From: Chlamydomonas reinhardtii
Taxonomy: Eukaryota; Chlorophyta; Chlorophyceae; Chlamydomonadales; Chlamydomonadaceae
Assembly (NCBI RefSeq): GCF_000002595.2
Contig: NC_057009.1
Location: forward strand, 2,381,346-2,445,345
DNA length: 64,000 nt
Reading direction: 5' to 3'
The translations under genes and the position numbers were made by a program. The first letter of the stretch is position 1. Each line of letters begins with the position of its first letter. Positions 1 to 10,702 of this stretch are shown in pieces. Under the pieces are notes generated by a model. It was given only the letters and a program-made list of their open reading frames with translations, searched no databases and was not told the origin of the DNA.

Positions 1-36
1 TAAGCCGTCTTCATTTGCTTCTCATTTGCGATTCAG

Positions 37-1359
37 ACGTTCTACGACAAGCTGGATTTTGCGCCGGCGCGTTACCGCACCCTGGACGGCGAGATCGTGA
101 ACCCGTTTGGTGTGGTGCCCTGGAGCTATGTGACCGTGTACCAGAGCTACTCCACCATGTCCACCGCCGACCCCAATGTGTAAGTCACTGTGTACGGCGA
201 GGCGAGGTGTGGCTTGGTTGGCGGATTCCTGGCTGCTCCTGCTGCCTTTTGTTTAGCCTGGCGCTCTCCTGCTGTTAAGATCTCGCACCGGGCCCCAGGA
301 ATACAACACAAGCCGCCACAGCCTCAATCACAAGTTTTGTAACCCTGTCTTGCCCTGTTTACGCCCCCCCCCCGCGCCACAGGTTCGACGTGGCTGTGAT
401 CAAGCTGTCGCAGCGCATCGGCTCGCAGGCGGGCTGGATGGGCGTGTTCGAGCCGTGCAACGCCTTTGCGCCCAGTCGCTACGTGGCGCTCACGGCCGGC
501 TACCCCAGCGACCAGCCGCCGGGGTCGTGCAAGACCACGCAGTGCGTGGTGGTGCAGGAGCCCTGCACGGATGGCTACCTCTACCACAAGTGAGAGGGCT
601 GCGATGACTGGCGCTGAGGGCTTGGTGGTGGAGGGTGGGCGGAGTTGGACTCGATTGGGATTTGGGACACACGAGTGTTTGGCCGTTGGTGGCGTGCCAC
701 ACGCTAGTCCGGCACAACCAAGCAGCGTGGCGCAACGAGTCCTTCTGAACCGCTTCTCTTCCCTTCCTCTTTACACCGCCCTGCCCTGTGGACGTCTGCT
801 GCGCAGGTGTGACACGGCCAGCGGGCAGAGCGGCAGCCCCATGTGGATGATGGCTATGACCTCGCAGCGCAAGATGGGGCCCTACGTGCGGGCCGTGCAC
901 AACATCGAGTGGGTGCAGGAGATGCCCAACGGCCAGTCGGTCAGCTACATCAACAGCGCCGTCAGCATCACGCCCGACCACTACCGCTCCATTCTGGTAA
1001 GCGGGCGTCGGTGGGGGCGTGCGGTGGGGCGGGGCCGCAAGCTTGCTCGCTTGGGGTCGAGTGTTATACTCTGTTGGGGCTGCTTGGGTGCGGGTGTTGT
1101 GTTGCGATGTCGGGATTAGTCGGGTGTGATGGTCAAGGGAGCACACCGTACCCCCCTGGCTTGCAGCGCCGACTGGGGCGGAACTGACTGACGTTGCCTA
1201 CATGCCGTCTTGCAGGCATGGATTGCGCCTTCCTTTGACACCAGCGGCAGCAGTAGCGGCTCCGACAGCATCACGCCAATGGGCCCTGCGCTGCCGCCGC
1301 CCAGCACCACTGGCAGTAGCAGTGGCAGCGGCGGTTCGCAGTACAGCGTGGGGCGGTGA
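37..1359 (+). CDS. Trypsin-fold (S1, glutamyl-endopeptidase-like) serine protease, 3' part
   Basis: Partial gene: the 5' end lies left of the window. Exons 37-179, 383-589, 807-996 and 1216-1359 join in phase with GT-AG introns and end at TGA 1357-1359. The product resembles chymotrypsin-fold serine proteases of the V8/glutamyl endopeptidase type. The aspartate of the triad is in the FDVAVIKL strand at the start of exon 2, and the nucleophile is in GQSGSPMW in exon 3. The histidine would lie upstream, outside the window. After the protease domain comes a Ser/Gly/Pro-rich tail of about 45 residues. Several cysteines (FEPCNAF, PGSCKT, TQCVV, QEPCTDG) suggest disulfides and therefore secretion, but no signal peptide can be seen here. 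The family call is firm from two catalytic motifs. Substrate specificity is inference. Confidence 0.82.
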
Positions 1360-2939
1360 GTGGCTGCCGCGCTGTAGCCGCCACATGGGGGGATGCGGAG
1401 AAGCGTTGCGCATCATGACGCCCGGTGGCGGGAGCCGCAAGGCCTTAGCGCCCCGCGCTGCTTGCAGCCGCAGCACGCGCGGGGCACCCTAGCTGCAGCT
1501 TGTTGGTGCTCATGCCCCAATGCTTTGGGCGCACCGGGGCACCTAATTGGCGCCGAGTTGGTGTTGTAGTGTGTGTGGATGGCTACCGTGTTATGCAGGA
1601 TTGTGAGTCGGTGTTTGATCCGTTTGCGGCTTGGGGTATTTTTATGTACAAGTGGCAATCATCTGTGCGGACCGGTCCCTTTGGGCTTCCTTTGAACACA
1701 CACTGCTGTGTCGTTAGATAGATGGGTGGCACGTAGAGTATTCATAACTATCCACGAAAGGAAGTGGCGATTTTCTTGTCGGACGATGCGCAGGCGCTCA
1801 TCTTGCCCGGTGCGGCGCTGCTGCTGCACCTGCGCGGGACACAGGCGGGGAGAAGGAGCTGGGTGCATGCGAGTGTCGCGATCAGCACTATTGATGGCCT
1901 GAATGATGGTGGTGCACGGCGATGAGGCCCGACTGCTTGTCTAGATCTGACTTCCATAGCACTGGGGTGGAAATTATGGAATCCTGATTGTGGGATTCCT
2001 TGTAGCCGCGATTGATTTCTTAGACACACACACTAGCTTCTAGCACGCTATTAGGAGCCTTCGCTCACCCTAGTTTCCGTGGACCTTGCGTGTCCCCACC
2101 CAATGAAGTGAATGAGCACGGTGCGCTGTGGATATTGTCGCGCCTGGCTGCTTGCTGCCTCAATTAGCAGGCACGTGAGCACGTATGCTGTCGTGGTTTC
2201 GCCCAGTCTGTAATACAGGCCGCCGGACAACTACGCATTCGTTACATCTCGGGTTGCTGGTGCGTCCTCAGGCCTGTAACCAATTGGATCAGTGCCTCCT
2301 CATGTTGCCAACCGGAGTCATCCTCCGCCACCTATCGTCGCAGCCCTTAGTAGGAGCCCTAAGAAGCAGCCGCATGTCTGCCTGCACCGTTCCAACTATT
2401 GAAACATGGACACAGGCAGCCACTGCTTGTCAGCTACCGTACTCTCAACTCTCATACTTGACCCAACATGCTCTCACTCTCAATGCCCGCGACAGTCTAT
2501 CTGCCTACTCTCTCTTGCTTATAAATATAAGGTGAAAGGCAACCAAGCGTCAAACCATGTTCGTACAAACCGGAGCTTCACGAGACCCATGCGGTCGTGA
2601 CCCAACCGATCATAATCATACCAGGGACACGAAACAGCAAACAAGCAGGCGCGACCTTCGCGGCTAGCTTCGTACACAATACTCCTGCAGCACGCCGCCC
2701 CCCAAAGCGCACACTGCGCGCTTCAACAACCCACTCCAGAGGAACGGTGCGCAGGCACGGACGCACGCGCGTGCAGTGCAACCTACCGCAATTGGCTGGC
2801 AGGCAACACATACACACACATTTAACCTAATCGCTACTTTGCTAAACCACCTGCGCCTGGAGCTATTGGCTCCACAGCCCTTGCGTTTGTTTGGCCCACA
2901 CAGCCTTCCAGCAGCAGCGAACCGCAACGCCCGGGCCCC
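1360..2939. other. Convergent 3' untranslated/intergenic stretch
   Basis: Non-coding region between the tail-to-tail protease (+) and mitochondrial carrier (-). It holds TGTAA signals for the plus gene at 2209-2213 and 2275-2279, and TTACA (TGTAA on the minus strand) at 2242-2246. The two transcripts may therefore overlap by a few tens of bases. Short open frames here show no recognisable domain. Confidence 0.5.
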
Positions 2940-4890
2940 TCAAAGCAGCAGCTTGAGGACCTCATAGCTGGCTACCACCACGGCGCAGGCGGGCGCGGTG
3001 CGGGCGGCGCGGGGGCCCCAGCCCTTGAACAGCCCCGCCGGGCCCTCCGCCGCCACCACCTGCCGCAGCACCTGCATGCCGGTCTGCCGCTGCCGCACGT
3101 CGCCCATCTGTTCGGGACACGCAGCAAAGCACAGATCCGGGGCTCAGCCGTACGGCAGTGTGCTCGAGAGTTTAGAGGAACATGAGCAATCACGGCTCAT
3201 GGCGCTTGTGTTCACATCGCTGCACGCTTATCCACCGAGACGACAACATCGCAAGCTAGCCGCCTGTCCCCGGCGCCCATCACCCCGCCCCGTCCTTCTC
3301 AGCAGCGCCGCACCTGCAGTCGCGTCTTCACCACGTCAAACGGCGTCGTGACGACCGCGGCAATGGCGCCCGCGGTGCTGCCGGCAATCAGGTTCGCCGC
3401 TAGCACGGCCCGCCCGCTCACGGCCTCGCCCGCCGCCGCCGCGGCTGCTCCGTGCTGCCCCTCCGCCTGCCAGCGCTGCAGCAGTGCGCCTCTGAGCGGC
3501 TCCAGCATACCCCAGTACAGGGCAGAGAAGGGGACGTCCCGACCCAGCGTCGCCACCACGCCCGTCCACAGCCGTGGCATGCCGCGCAGCAGCGCCGCCG
3601 TGGCCGCCGCGCCGCCGGCCCCCGTCGCCCCCGCCCCTGCCCCTGCCCCTGTTGCTGTTCCAGCAGCCACGCCTGTGCCTGTCCCAGCTCCCGCCGCGGC
3701 AGTGTCACGCAGCGTCTCACGCAGCGCGCCCCAAGCCGTGCGCGCGGCGCCCGCGCCCGCCGCACCGCCTTGCTGCCGCGTGCGCACCAGCTCCAGCGGC
3801 CCCACCAGCAGTACGGCCAGTGTACGGGAGATGCTGCCCGCCAGTACGGGCGCGTACGGCGCCACGGCGGGCGCCGTACTGATGCGGGCCAGCAGGTGGT
3901 CGTACAGGGGCATGTAGACGCCCACCATGGGGATGGACGCCAGCATGGCGGTGTCGGTGCCGCGCCACAGCGCCGCAACACCCTCCTGCATGCGCACATG
4001 CGTGTATGTGCCGTGTGAAGGAAGTAAGTTTGTGGCGCATGTGGTCAAGCGCCCGTCTTCCAGCGGACAGCAATCTGGGGCTTTCTATGGGCAAACACGC
4101 CGGTTAACTCCTTACAAGCATTGTGGTGGCATCCCATGCCGAAAGCGTCACCCGGCCACAGCAAACGGACTCGCCGACATGCCTTTCACACGCCCCACCT
4201 TGCGCATGATGTCACGTAGCACGCCCGTGGCGGTGGGCGGCCGGTACGCGGCCCCAGCGTTAAGGCAGCCCTCCGCCGAGCCCAGGCTGCTTGGCCCCAG
4301 GTCCGCTACCTTGACCGCGCAGGCACATGAAGACATGGGCAGCTGCGCAAGCAGGGGTCGGTGCGGCACGCCGCTGGCGCTGCCGGGGCCCTGGGCAGAG
4401 GGCCGCATGCCGCCGCCGCCGCCGCTCACGACGCCGGCGGGCAGCTTGGAGGAGGCGCAGTCCGCGAGCGTGGAGGGACGCGCCCAGCGAACTGGGTACC
4501 TGCCGGGGAGGCTGGGAAGGAGTCCGCGGGCGGCCGGGGGGCAGCGGTAAGGCAGCGCAAGGTCGAGAATATTCGGGGTCGGGGCCGGGCTGCGAGACGC
4601 AGACACAGCCCACGTCGCTTGCGCAAGAGGCACCCCGGGCTCCGGCTCACCGCGACAGCAGGCAGCTAGGCACCGGCCGTTCCACCACTGTCGATGAAGC
4701 TTGAAGACGAGTCTGTTACACGACATGCGGTGCGTTAGGCCTTCGCAAAGGAGCCCTAAACCCGGCGTAAGTCGGGGAACCTCACCTTGACGACATCCAG
4801 CGGATTCACCAGCACTGCAGACACCACAGATGCTCCAGCCGCAGCCAAAATTCGATGGTGCAGCTCCGGCGGGTCGCCGTGAGGCGCCAT
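2940..4890 (-). CDS. Mitochondrial carrier, SLC25A39/40 (Mtm1) type
   Basis: Five exons on the minus strand (4786-4890, 4651-4712, 4199-4499, 3314-3985, 2940-3107) give 435 residues with all phases matching. Three carrier repeats are visible. Their signatures are PLDVVKTRLQ (residues 30-39), GPLELVRTRQQ in the middle, and PFDVVKTRLQ in the third. Further diagnostic pieces are LWRGTDTAMLASIPMVGVY and GRDVPFSALYW, which match the SLC25A39/40 and yeast Mtm1 subgroup. Members import glutathione into mitochondria or affect Mn/Fe delivery. An unusually long matrix loop (about residues 40-156) follows the first signature and carries Cys52, 70, 114, 116 and 134. A second Ala/Gly-rich insert interrupts the middle repeat. 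Start: the ATG at 4888-4890 opens close to the first helix. The gene is head-to-head with the scramblase gene, 323 bp apart. The subfamily call rests on motifs only. Confidence 0.87.
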
Positions 4891-5213
4891 CCTTGGCCCG
4901 TTATAAAAACCTCCGAGGCTATCGCCAAGGGCTTGCCGCCCCCCTAAATTGCATGTTATTTTACTGCACCGGCAACTGGTATTGCATTAGTATGCAAAGA
5001 GCGGAGCCCAGGCAACGTAATGTCACCATGTCATCCCCGGACATGTGTGCACAAACTGTGCCCCTGAGTTCCTAAATGTACTATCTTCTTGTTGGAGATG
5101 CCATAAGCAATGTGCTCGCCCATCGCGCGCTGACGCAAGAACCGATTTTGCAACATCTGCTGAATAGTTTCGCGACCCGATCGTTGTGTTCTTCATGCTA
5201 CTTAGCCATTAAA
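4891..5213. promoter_or_regulatory. Bidirectional promoter, carrier (-) / scramblase (+)
   Basis: A 323-bp spacer between two divergent start codons. A plus-strand TATA box (TATAAAA, 4902-4908) suits the scramblase gene, with a 5' leader of about 270 nt. No clear minus-strand TATA is seen for the carrier. Confidence 0.5.
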
Positions 5214-8200
5214 ATGCATAGACACTCGTTAGCGCTGTTAGGGCGTGCTGCGCGGCTGGGCGTTCGTGCCATCGCCGATGCTTCCGCGGAAGCTTTCGGC
5301 TCACAAGCTGCGCCGCTGTCGGCGTTGGCATCTCTGCTCACGCACCAGCATGCTGGTGTCAGCGCCGCTTGCGTGAGCTCTCTGACGGCCGCAGCGGGAC
5401 CCGGCGCAGTCGGCCTGCCACTGCTGCAGGCCCGCAGCCTCCACACCTCGGGCGCCGCACTCTCGGACGACCGCTCCGCCGCGGTGCGGCGTCTGGCTGC
5501 AGCACGCACGCGGCGAGCAAAGGCGGCATCAGACTCGGACTCTGCCTCGGCGCGGGAGCGCGCGGCCGCAGAGGAGCAGGCGCTTGTAGCCGGCGGCGAT
5601 CAGCAGCAGCAGACGGGGTTGGTGCCCGCCGCCTCCAATGCGCTGACGGTGACGCCGGCGGAGGGCAAGGCCTCTGAGGTGCAGCTGGCGGCTGCGCTGG
5701 ATCACCCGGCACTCATCGTGACGCGACCCATCGAGTGGTGGGTAGTGCATGAGTGGCGTGTATTCTTGGCGTGAACGGGGTGTTGGATTGGATGTGGGTG
5801 GATGAAATGGAGTGGAATGGGTCAGGATGCAATTGGGCCTCAGAGGCCAGGCAGGTTTATGGTGTCGGCACGGTTACGGTAGGCATGTCGCTAGCTCAGC
5901 GCGCCAACATTATGCCCTGGCTCTTCGCCTGGCACGCCCCCCTTGCCACCGCCACCTTTCGACACACTTCACAAACACACAAGGGCCAAACCAACCGAGC
6001 ACAAACTCACTGCACAGGGGCACGGTTATCTTCGGCTACGAGCAGGCCAACAAATACACGGTGTACGACGAGACGGGGGCCATCGTGGCGCTGGTGGCGG
6101 AGGACTATGGCGGCCTGGGCAAGGAGATTGGGCGGCAGCTGCTGCGCACGCGCCGCTCCTTCACCTCCACCGTGTTCTCAGCGGACGGTGAGAGCCAGCC
6201 GCGTGTGTGCGCCCATGTGTTGGCCATTGGCTTCCAAGCGCAGGATGGCCGGCGTTGGGAGCGCGAGGGCGCTTGTTGTTGTGAAGGGGCGATGCGGGAG
6301 GGGTTTCTGGCAGAGGTTGAAGCACAGGCGGTGAAGCACGTTGATGGCCTTGCAGCGGGTGGGGTGGGCAGGGGCGGATGTGCTTGCCTGCCTAGCAGCA
6401 AACACCCTTTTTCCATCACACGCCTGTACAGTATAGCTTTTCTTTTATACATATCTGCCCCGCAGGCTCGCAGGTCCTGTTCCGGCTACGCCGCCCCGCA
6501 TACCTGGTGGGTGCGGCCGTGCGGGCCGATCTGACGGGGGATTGAGCGTGTGTGTTAGGGAGCACCAGGGAAGGAAGCGCGCAGCGCGTATTCAGGCCAT
6601 TGACCACGGCCGTGGGAACTGCGGACTGCTGCCACTGCCGTTGCCGCGCTCCACCATTACGACACCCTCACCACCTCCCACCACCTCCCATCACGACACC
6701 CTCACCACCTCCCACCACCTCCCATCACGACACCCTCACCACCTCCCACCACCTCCCACCACGACACCCTCACCACCTCCCACCGCCTCCCACCGCGCAG
6801 GTGAGCTCCACCATGTTTGTGGAGGACGGCGCCGGCAACGTGGTGAGTGCGGCGGGCCTCTCAAAGTCTCCAGCTACCGTCACATGCCCGCGACCGCAAC
6901 CTGGCGCTTCGGTAGCCCACCAGTCCGTACGTGACTTTCCCTAACTCACTGTGCATAACCGCCTCCTCCTTGCCTTGCCTCCTTCCCCCTTTCTTTCTGT
7001 TTCCGCCCAGCTGGGTGAGATCCACCAGCGCTGGAACCTGCTCAAACGCAACTACGACCTATACATGGGCAAGAGCCAGTTCGCGGCCATCAGCGGAACC
7101 TTCCTGGCTTGGGAGTTCGAGCTCAAGGACTCGCAGGTGCGGGGCAGGGGCAGGGGGCGGCGCGGTCGGGATAGCGGGGAGGTTAGGGACCGGGACGAGG
7201 TGTCGCACTTCGCCCACATCAGTCTATCAGACATGGCTCTGCCCTGCCTACCGTACTGCCTTTTCCCTCCGATCGCTCATGTGTCGTTTCCACGCACGGA
7301 GACGAACGCACATACCGTACACACACGCGCGCACGCTCACCCCACAGGGCGGCACGCTCGCGCTGGTAGACCGCAACTTCCAGGGCTTCGCCAAGGAGAT
7401 ATTCACGGACGCGTGAGTGCGGGCGTGGGGGTGGGGGTGCGGTCTTCGCGACATGCGGCCGACAGATTGACCGTGAAAGGAAGGGTATGCGCCCAGCCCC
7501 ACCAAACAATAATAGGCTAGACTCACCAGCACAAGTCATTGTGGGTGGTGTTGCGCGTTTATTGTATCCGCTATCTGTGATATGGTGTTGCACCCGCGTG
7601 GCTCCTGCATGGTATCCACACTGGCACGCTGACGGTGTCCCTTTATTCGTCTCTGCCAAACACCGATTGTGGTATGTGTGGTTGCCCTCACGCAGCGGCA
7701 AGTACGTCATTCACTTCGGCTACAAAGGCCAGCAGCTGGAGCAGCAGCTGCAAAATCAGCAGCAGGCGCAGCAGGAGGCCGCGGCGGCAGCCGCGGCCGC
7801 AGCGGCTGCACAGCAGCCTCAGCAGCCACAGCCCGGGCAGCCTGCGCCGCCGCAGGCGCAGGCACAAGCGCAGCCGCCGGCGGGCTCGGCAGGGTCCGCC
7901 ACTCCGGGGGTCGCAGCTGGGGGCGGCGCCACGGCGGCGCTGGCGACGTCCCCACCGCCGGCGGCGGCTGGGGCTGCGACGCCGCCGCCTGTGACGCTGA
8001 TGGCCCAGGCGCGGACGGACGTGGCGGTGATTCCGGTGGTGGGAGGGAACCAGCTGGTGAGTGGTACGAGTGATGTACGGTATGTGTGTGTATGTGTGTG
8101 TTCGGCGAGGTGGGGTTTGGAAAAGCGGGGATGACAAGAGACATTATGCGTTTTGGAGACCGGGTGGGGGGAGGGGCGGGGAGGTGGGCTACCCAGTGCC

Positions 8201-8995
8201 AACGCGACTTGCCAACATCCCGGCCCGGCACGCCCGGCACCGATACCAACTTCGTCCAACCTTACCCACGACAACGCGGCAAACTTGGAAGCCCTCTCGC
8301 CCACGCCCTCCATATCCACACCCCCTTCCTCCCCACGCTCCCCACCTATCCCCAAATGGTTTACTTTGGGATTGAAATGGACTTGCCCCCCCCCCCCCCC
8401 CCCCACCACCACCACCACCACCACCACTCCCACACAGGTGGTGGCTCGGCCGCTGGACCTGCCGGAGCGAATGGTGGCGCTGGCCTGCGCCCTCACCATC
8501 GACTACGACTACTTCAGCCAGCACTCGCACTCGGGCGGCGGGCTGGTTGGGCCCATGATGTACCCCATGCCCATGCCGCTGCCCGGAGGCGGCGGAGGCG
8601 GGGCGCCGCCTGCGGCGGTGCCGGGGGCGGAGGGAGGAGAGGGCGTGGCGGGCGCGGCGAGTGCTGGCGCGGCGGCGGGCACGGTTGGGGAGATGGGGGC
8701 GGGTGGTGTGGGCGCGGGCGCGGATGCGGGGGCGGGGGCGGGAGGATGGGGTGGAGCGGACGGGGCGCAGCAGGGTGCGGGCGGGGCCGCGGGCGCGGGG
8801 TCGGGGTGGAGTGATGAGGGCTTCGATTCGGGGAAGAGCTGGGGCCAGCCGGGCAGCGATGGGGGAGATGGGGAGATGAAGTGGGACCTGGGCGGCGACG
8901 GCGGCGTGGCGGATGCGGGCGGCGGCGAGGAGGGCGGCGGCGTGGTGGGCGTCATCAAGACGCTGTGGGGGATTTTCGGCGGAGGGGATGAGTGA
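5214..8995 (+). CDS. Mitochondrial phospholipid scramblase-family protein (Aim25-like)
   Basis: Eight exons (5214-5737, 6018-6187, 6466-6506, 6801-6842, 7011-7136, 7348-7412, 7696-8056, 8438-8995) splice in phase to 628 residues. The N-terminus (MHRHSLALLGRAARLGVRA) is an Arg/Ala-rich presequence, consistent with mitochondrial import. An upstream in-frame ATG at 5076 was not chosen because it would bury this presequence. The scramblase/LURP-one barrel starts at RPIEWGTVIFGYEQANKY. It continues through VSSTMFVEDGAGNV, GEIHQRWNLLKRNYDLY and FAAISGTFLAWEFEL, and closes with PERMVALACALTIDYDYF. Homologues include yeast Aim25 and plant scramblase-related proteins. A Gln/Ala-rich insert splits the domain in exon 7. 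The last ~150 residues are Gly-rich and acidic, ending IKTLWGIFGGGDE. Enzymatic scrambling is not proven for this branch. TGTAA at 9228-9232 gives a short 3' UTR. Confidence 0.88.
6659..6794. repeat. 34-bp minisatellite, 4 copies, in scramblase intron 3
   Basis: Four head-to-tail copies of a C-rich 34-bp unit start at 6659, 6693, 6727 and 6761. The array stops six bases before the acceptor AG of exon 4 (exon start 6801), so it supplies the pyrimidine-rich tract. Confidence 0.9.
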
Positions 8996-9285
8996 AGCCT
9001 GACTCTGTCACGTCCTGAGGGAGGCCGTGTTGCATGAACATGGTGGCTTGGCGTGGTGCTAATGCGTGGGTCGCTAGGGACTCCCTGGACGGGATGGCTT
9101 TGATGTCTCGTGAGCGTGGGCGACCGGGGAAAGCGTAGGGCGTAGACTGCAGCTTCATGGAGTGTGCAGGCGGTGTGGAGCGGGCGGGTCAGGGCCGCAT
9201 GATGACTTGCAACACTAACTTGCATTCTGTAATAGTGGACAACGTGTCAACTTCTTAGAACAGAACTGAACGCACCACCAGCGAA

Positions 9286-9912
9286 ATGAACTCCCTCGAA
9301 TTAAGGCCTTCTTGTGCAGCGGTTCGTCGACTGCAAGCTGCTCAATTTCAACCACATGCATTACATCAAACTCGGATGGGCTTGTTTGGTCACATACAAG
9401 CGCGACGAGTGGTCGCTCGCGTGTCGGCGCCCGACGCCGATTCCACACCGCAACCCGCAGCCGAAAAGCTGAGCGCGACGGAGGTCCGCAAGCGCAATGA
9501 AGACGCTCTGTCGCGTGTGCTTGGAGACTTCGCTGTCGCAAAGGCAACAGGCAAGCTGGACGAAGTGGACGAGGACGAGGAGGAAATCGAGGGCGTGGAG
9601 GGCGAGGACTGGGTGTGGTGGCGCGCGGAGAACGTGGAGAGCACGAGCAGCAGCAAGCCCGTTACACCAGCGACGAGCGCTTCCGCATCATCCGCAGCAG
9701 CAGGCAGCGCCGCTGCATCGTCTTCCACCCCCGCTGCGCCAGCGGCGCCGTCAGCAGCCCAAGGGCCACCCAAACCCGCGCTGAAGCGGCCGGCCCGCGC
9801 ACCCCTCCTCAAGGTGCCTCAGCAGCCGCTGGGACAGCCCACATCAAAATTCGCTCGCAAGGCTCCGGGCAGCAGCAGCAGCGGCACGCCGCCGCCGCCC
9901 ACCTCACAGTAA
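9286..9912 (+). CDS. Hypothetical 208-residue protein with organelle-targeting-like N-terminus
   Basis: Single-exon frame with ATG at 9286 in a good context (gcgaaATGaac) and stop TAA at 9910-9912. The first ~47 residues are rich in Arg, Ala and Gln without acids until SAPDAD, as in a plastid or mitochondrial transit peptide. The middle has a helical stretch (SATEVRKRNEDALSRVL), then a strongly acidic run (DEVDEDEEEIEGVEGED) and the aromatic block WVWWRAENVE. The C-terminal half is Ser/Ala/Pro-rich and ends basic. I do not recognise the family. The start lies only 54 bp beyond the TGTAA signal of the scramblase gene, so its promoter must be compact or inside that 3' UTR. TGTAA at 10596-10600 is the likely end, giving a ~690-nt 3' UTR. 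It could be spurious, but codon use looks coding. Confidence 0.6.
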   Translation: MNSLELRPSCAAVRRLQAAQFQPHALHQTRMGLFGHIQARRVVARVSAPDADSTPQPAAEKLSATEVRKRNEDALSRVLGDFAVAKATGKLDEVDEDEEEIEGVEGEDWVWWRAENVESTSSSKPVTPATSASASSAAAGSAAASSSTPAAPAAPSAAQGPPKPALKRPARAPLLKVPQQPLGQPTSKFARKAPGSSSSGTPPPPTSQ

Positions 9913-10702
9913 GCCAGCCACGCCGCCCCACGCGTTGTCACCCACCCGTCGCAGCCAGGCGACGGGGCAACGCAGAATGCATGCCTTCAATCCCGCTCCA
10001 GCTTGTTGTACAGCCACTCAACGGCCATCAACGCCTACCACTCCTGCCGCAGCAGCTCTACGATATATGCAAATGCAACCAGCGCACGCCCGCTGCCCTA
10101 GTCTCGCCGGGCGCTGCCGTCCTGGGACCACTTCTTCGTCCACCAGCGTGTTAATTGCGGCCGCCCCCGAATGCGATGCTTATGAAGACGGCTACACGCA
10201 CGCACACACTTACACATGCGTATGCTAAGGGATGCATCACATGCTGTGTGTGTGATCGTTGTACAGCTCGGCCTGGTAGCCGCGCCTGGGGGATGAGGTG
10301 GCGAGGTGGGGAGGAGGGCAGAGAGGGAGGCGATCGAGTGAGGCGGGGGCAGGAAGAGAACATCATGGCGCATGTGGTGATGCAAAAGCGGGTGGTTGTG
10401 CCAGCGGGGCCACGTGATTCGTGTGGAGGCGTAGGAGGGCGTAGCTAACGTAGGCGTAGGTCAAGAGTGATTCGCGCGTTTGTGTACATACGATGCGTTA
10501 CGCGTGGCTTGATCAGGCAGGATTGGGTGCCCAAAATTGGCACGGACGATGCCAGCTGACACCGTTAAGTATGACTGGCTAACTGCCCGCTGACATGTAA
10601 CACGGCCCTGGTCACGGCGTGTGCTGCGTGCGCCGCCAGGTGCCACGCCCTTCGCCCACTGCCCAGCACCACAGCACCAGCACACACTCCCTGCAGCATC
10701 AC
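9913..10702. other. Convergent 3' region
   Basis: Spacer between the hypothetical gene (+) and the PRA1 gene (-). The plus-strand TGTAA is at 10596-10600 and a minus-strand TGTAA (TTACA) is at 10210-10214. If both are used, the two transcripts overlap by nearly 400 nt. No other gene is seen. Confidence 0.45.

Noticed and set aside
6659-6794. CRISPR-like regular repeats
   Set aside because: The units are directly tandem without unique spacers, in an intron of a nuclear gene; it is a minisatellite.
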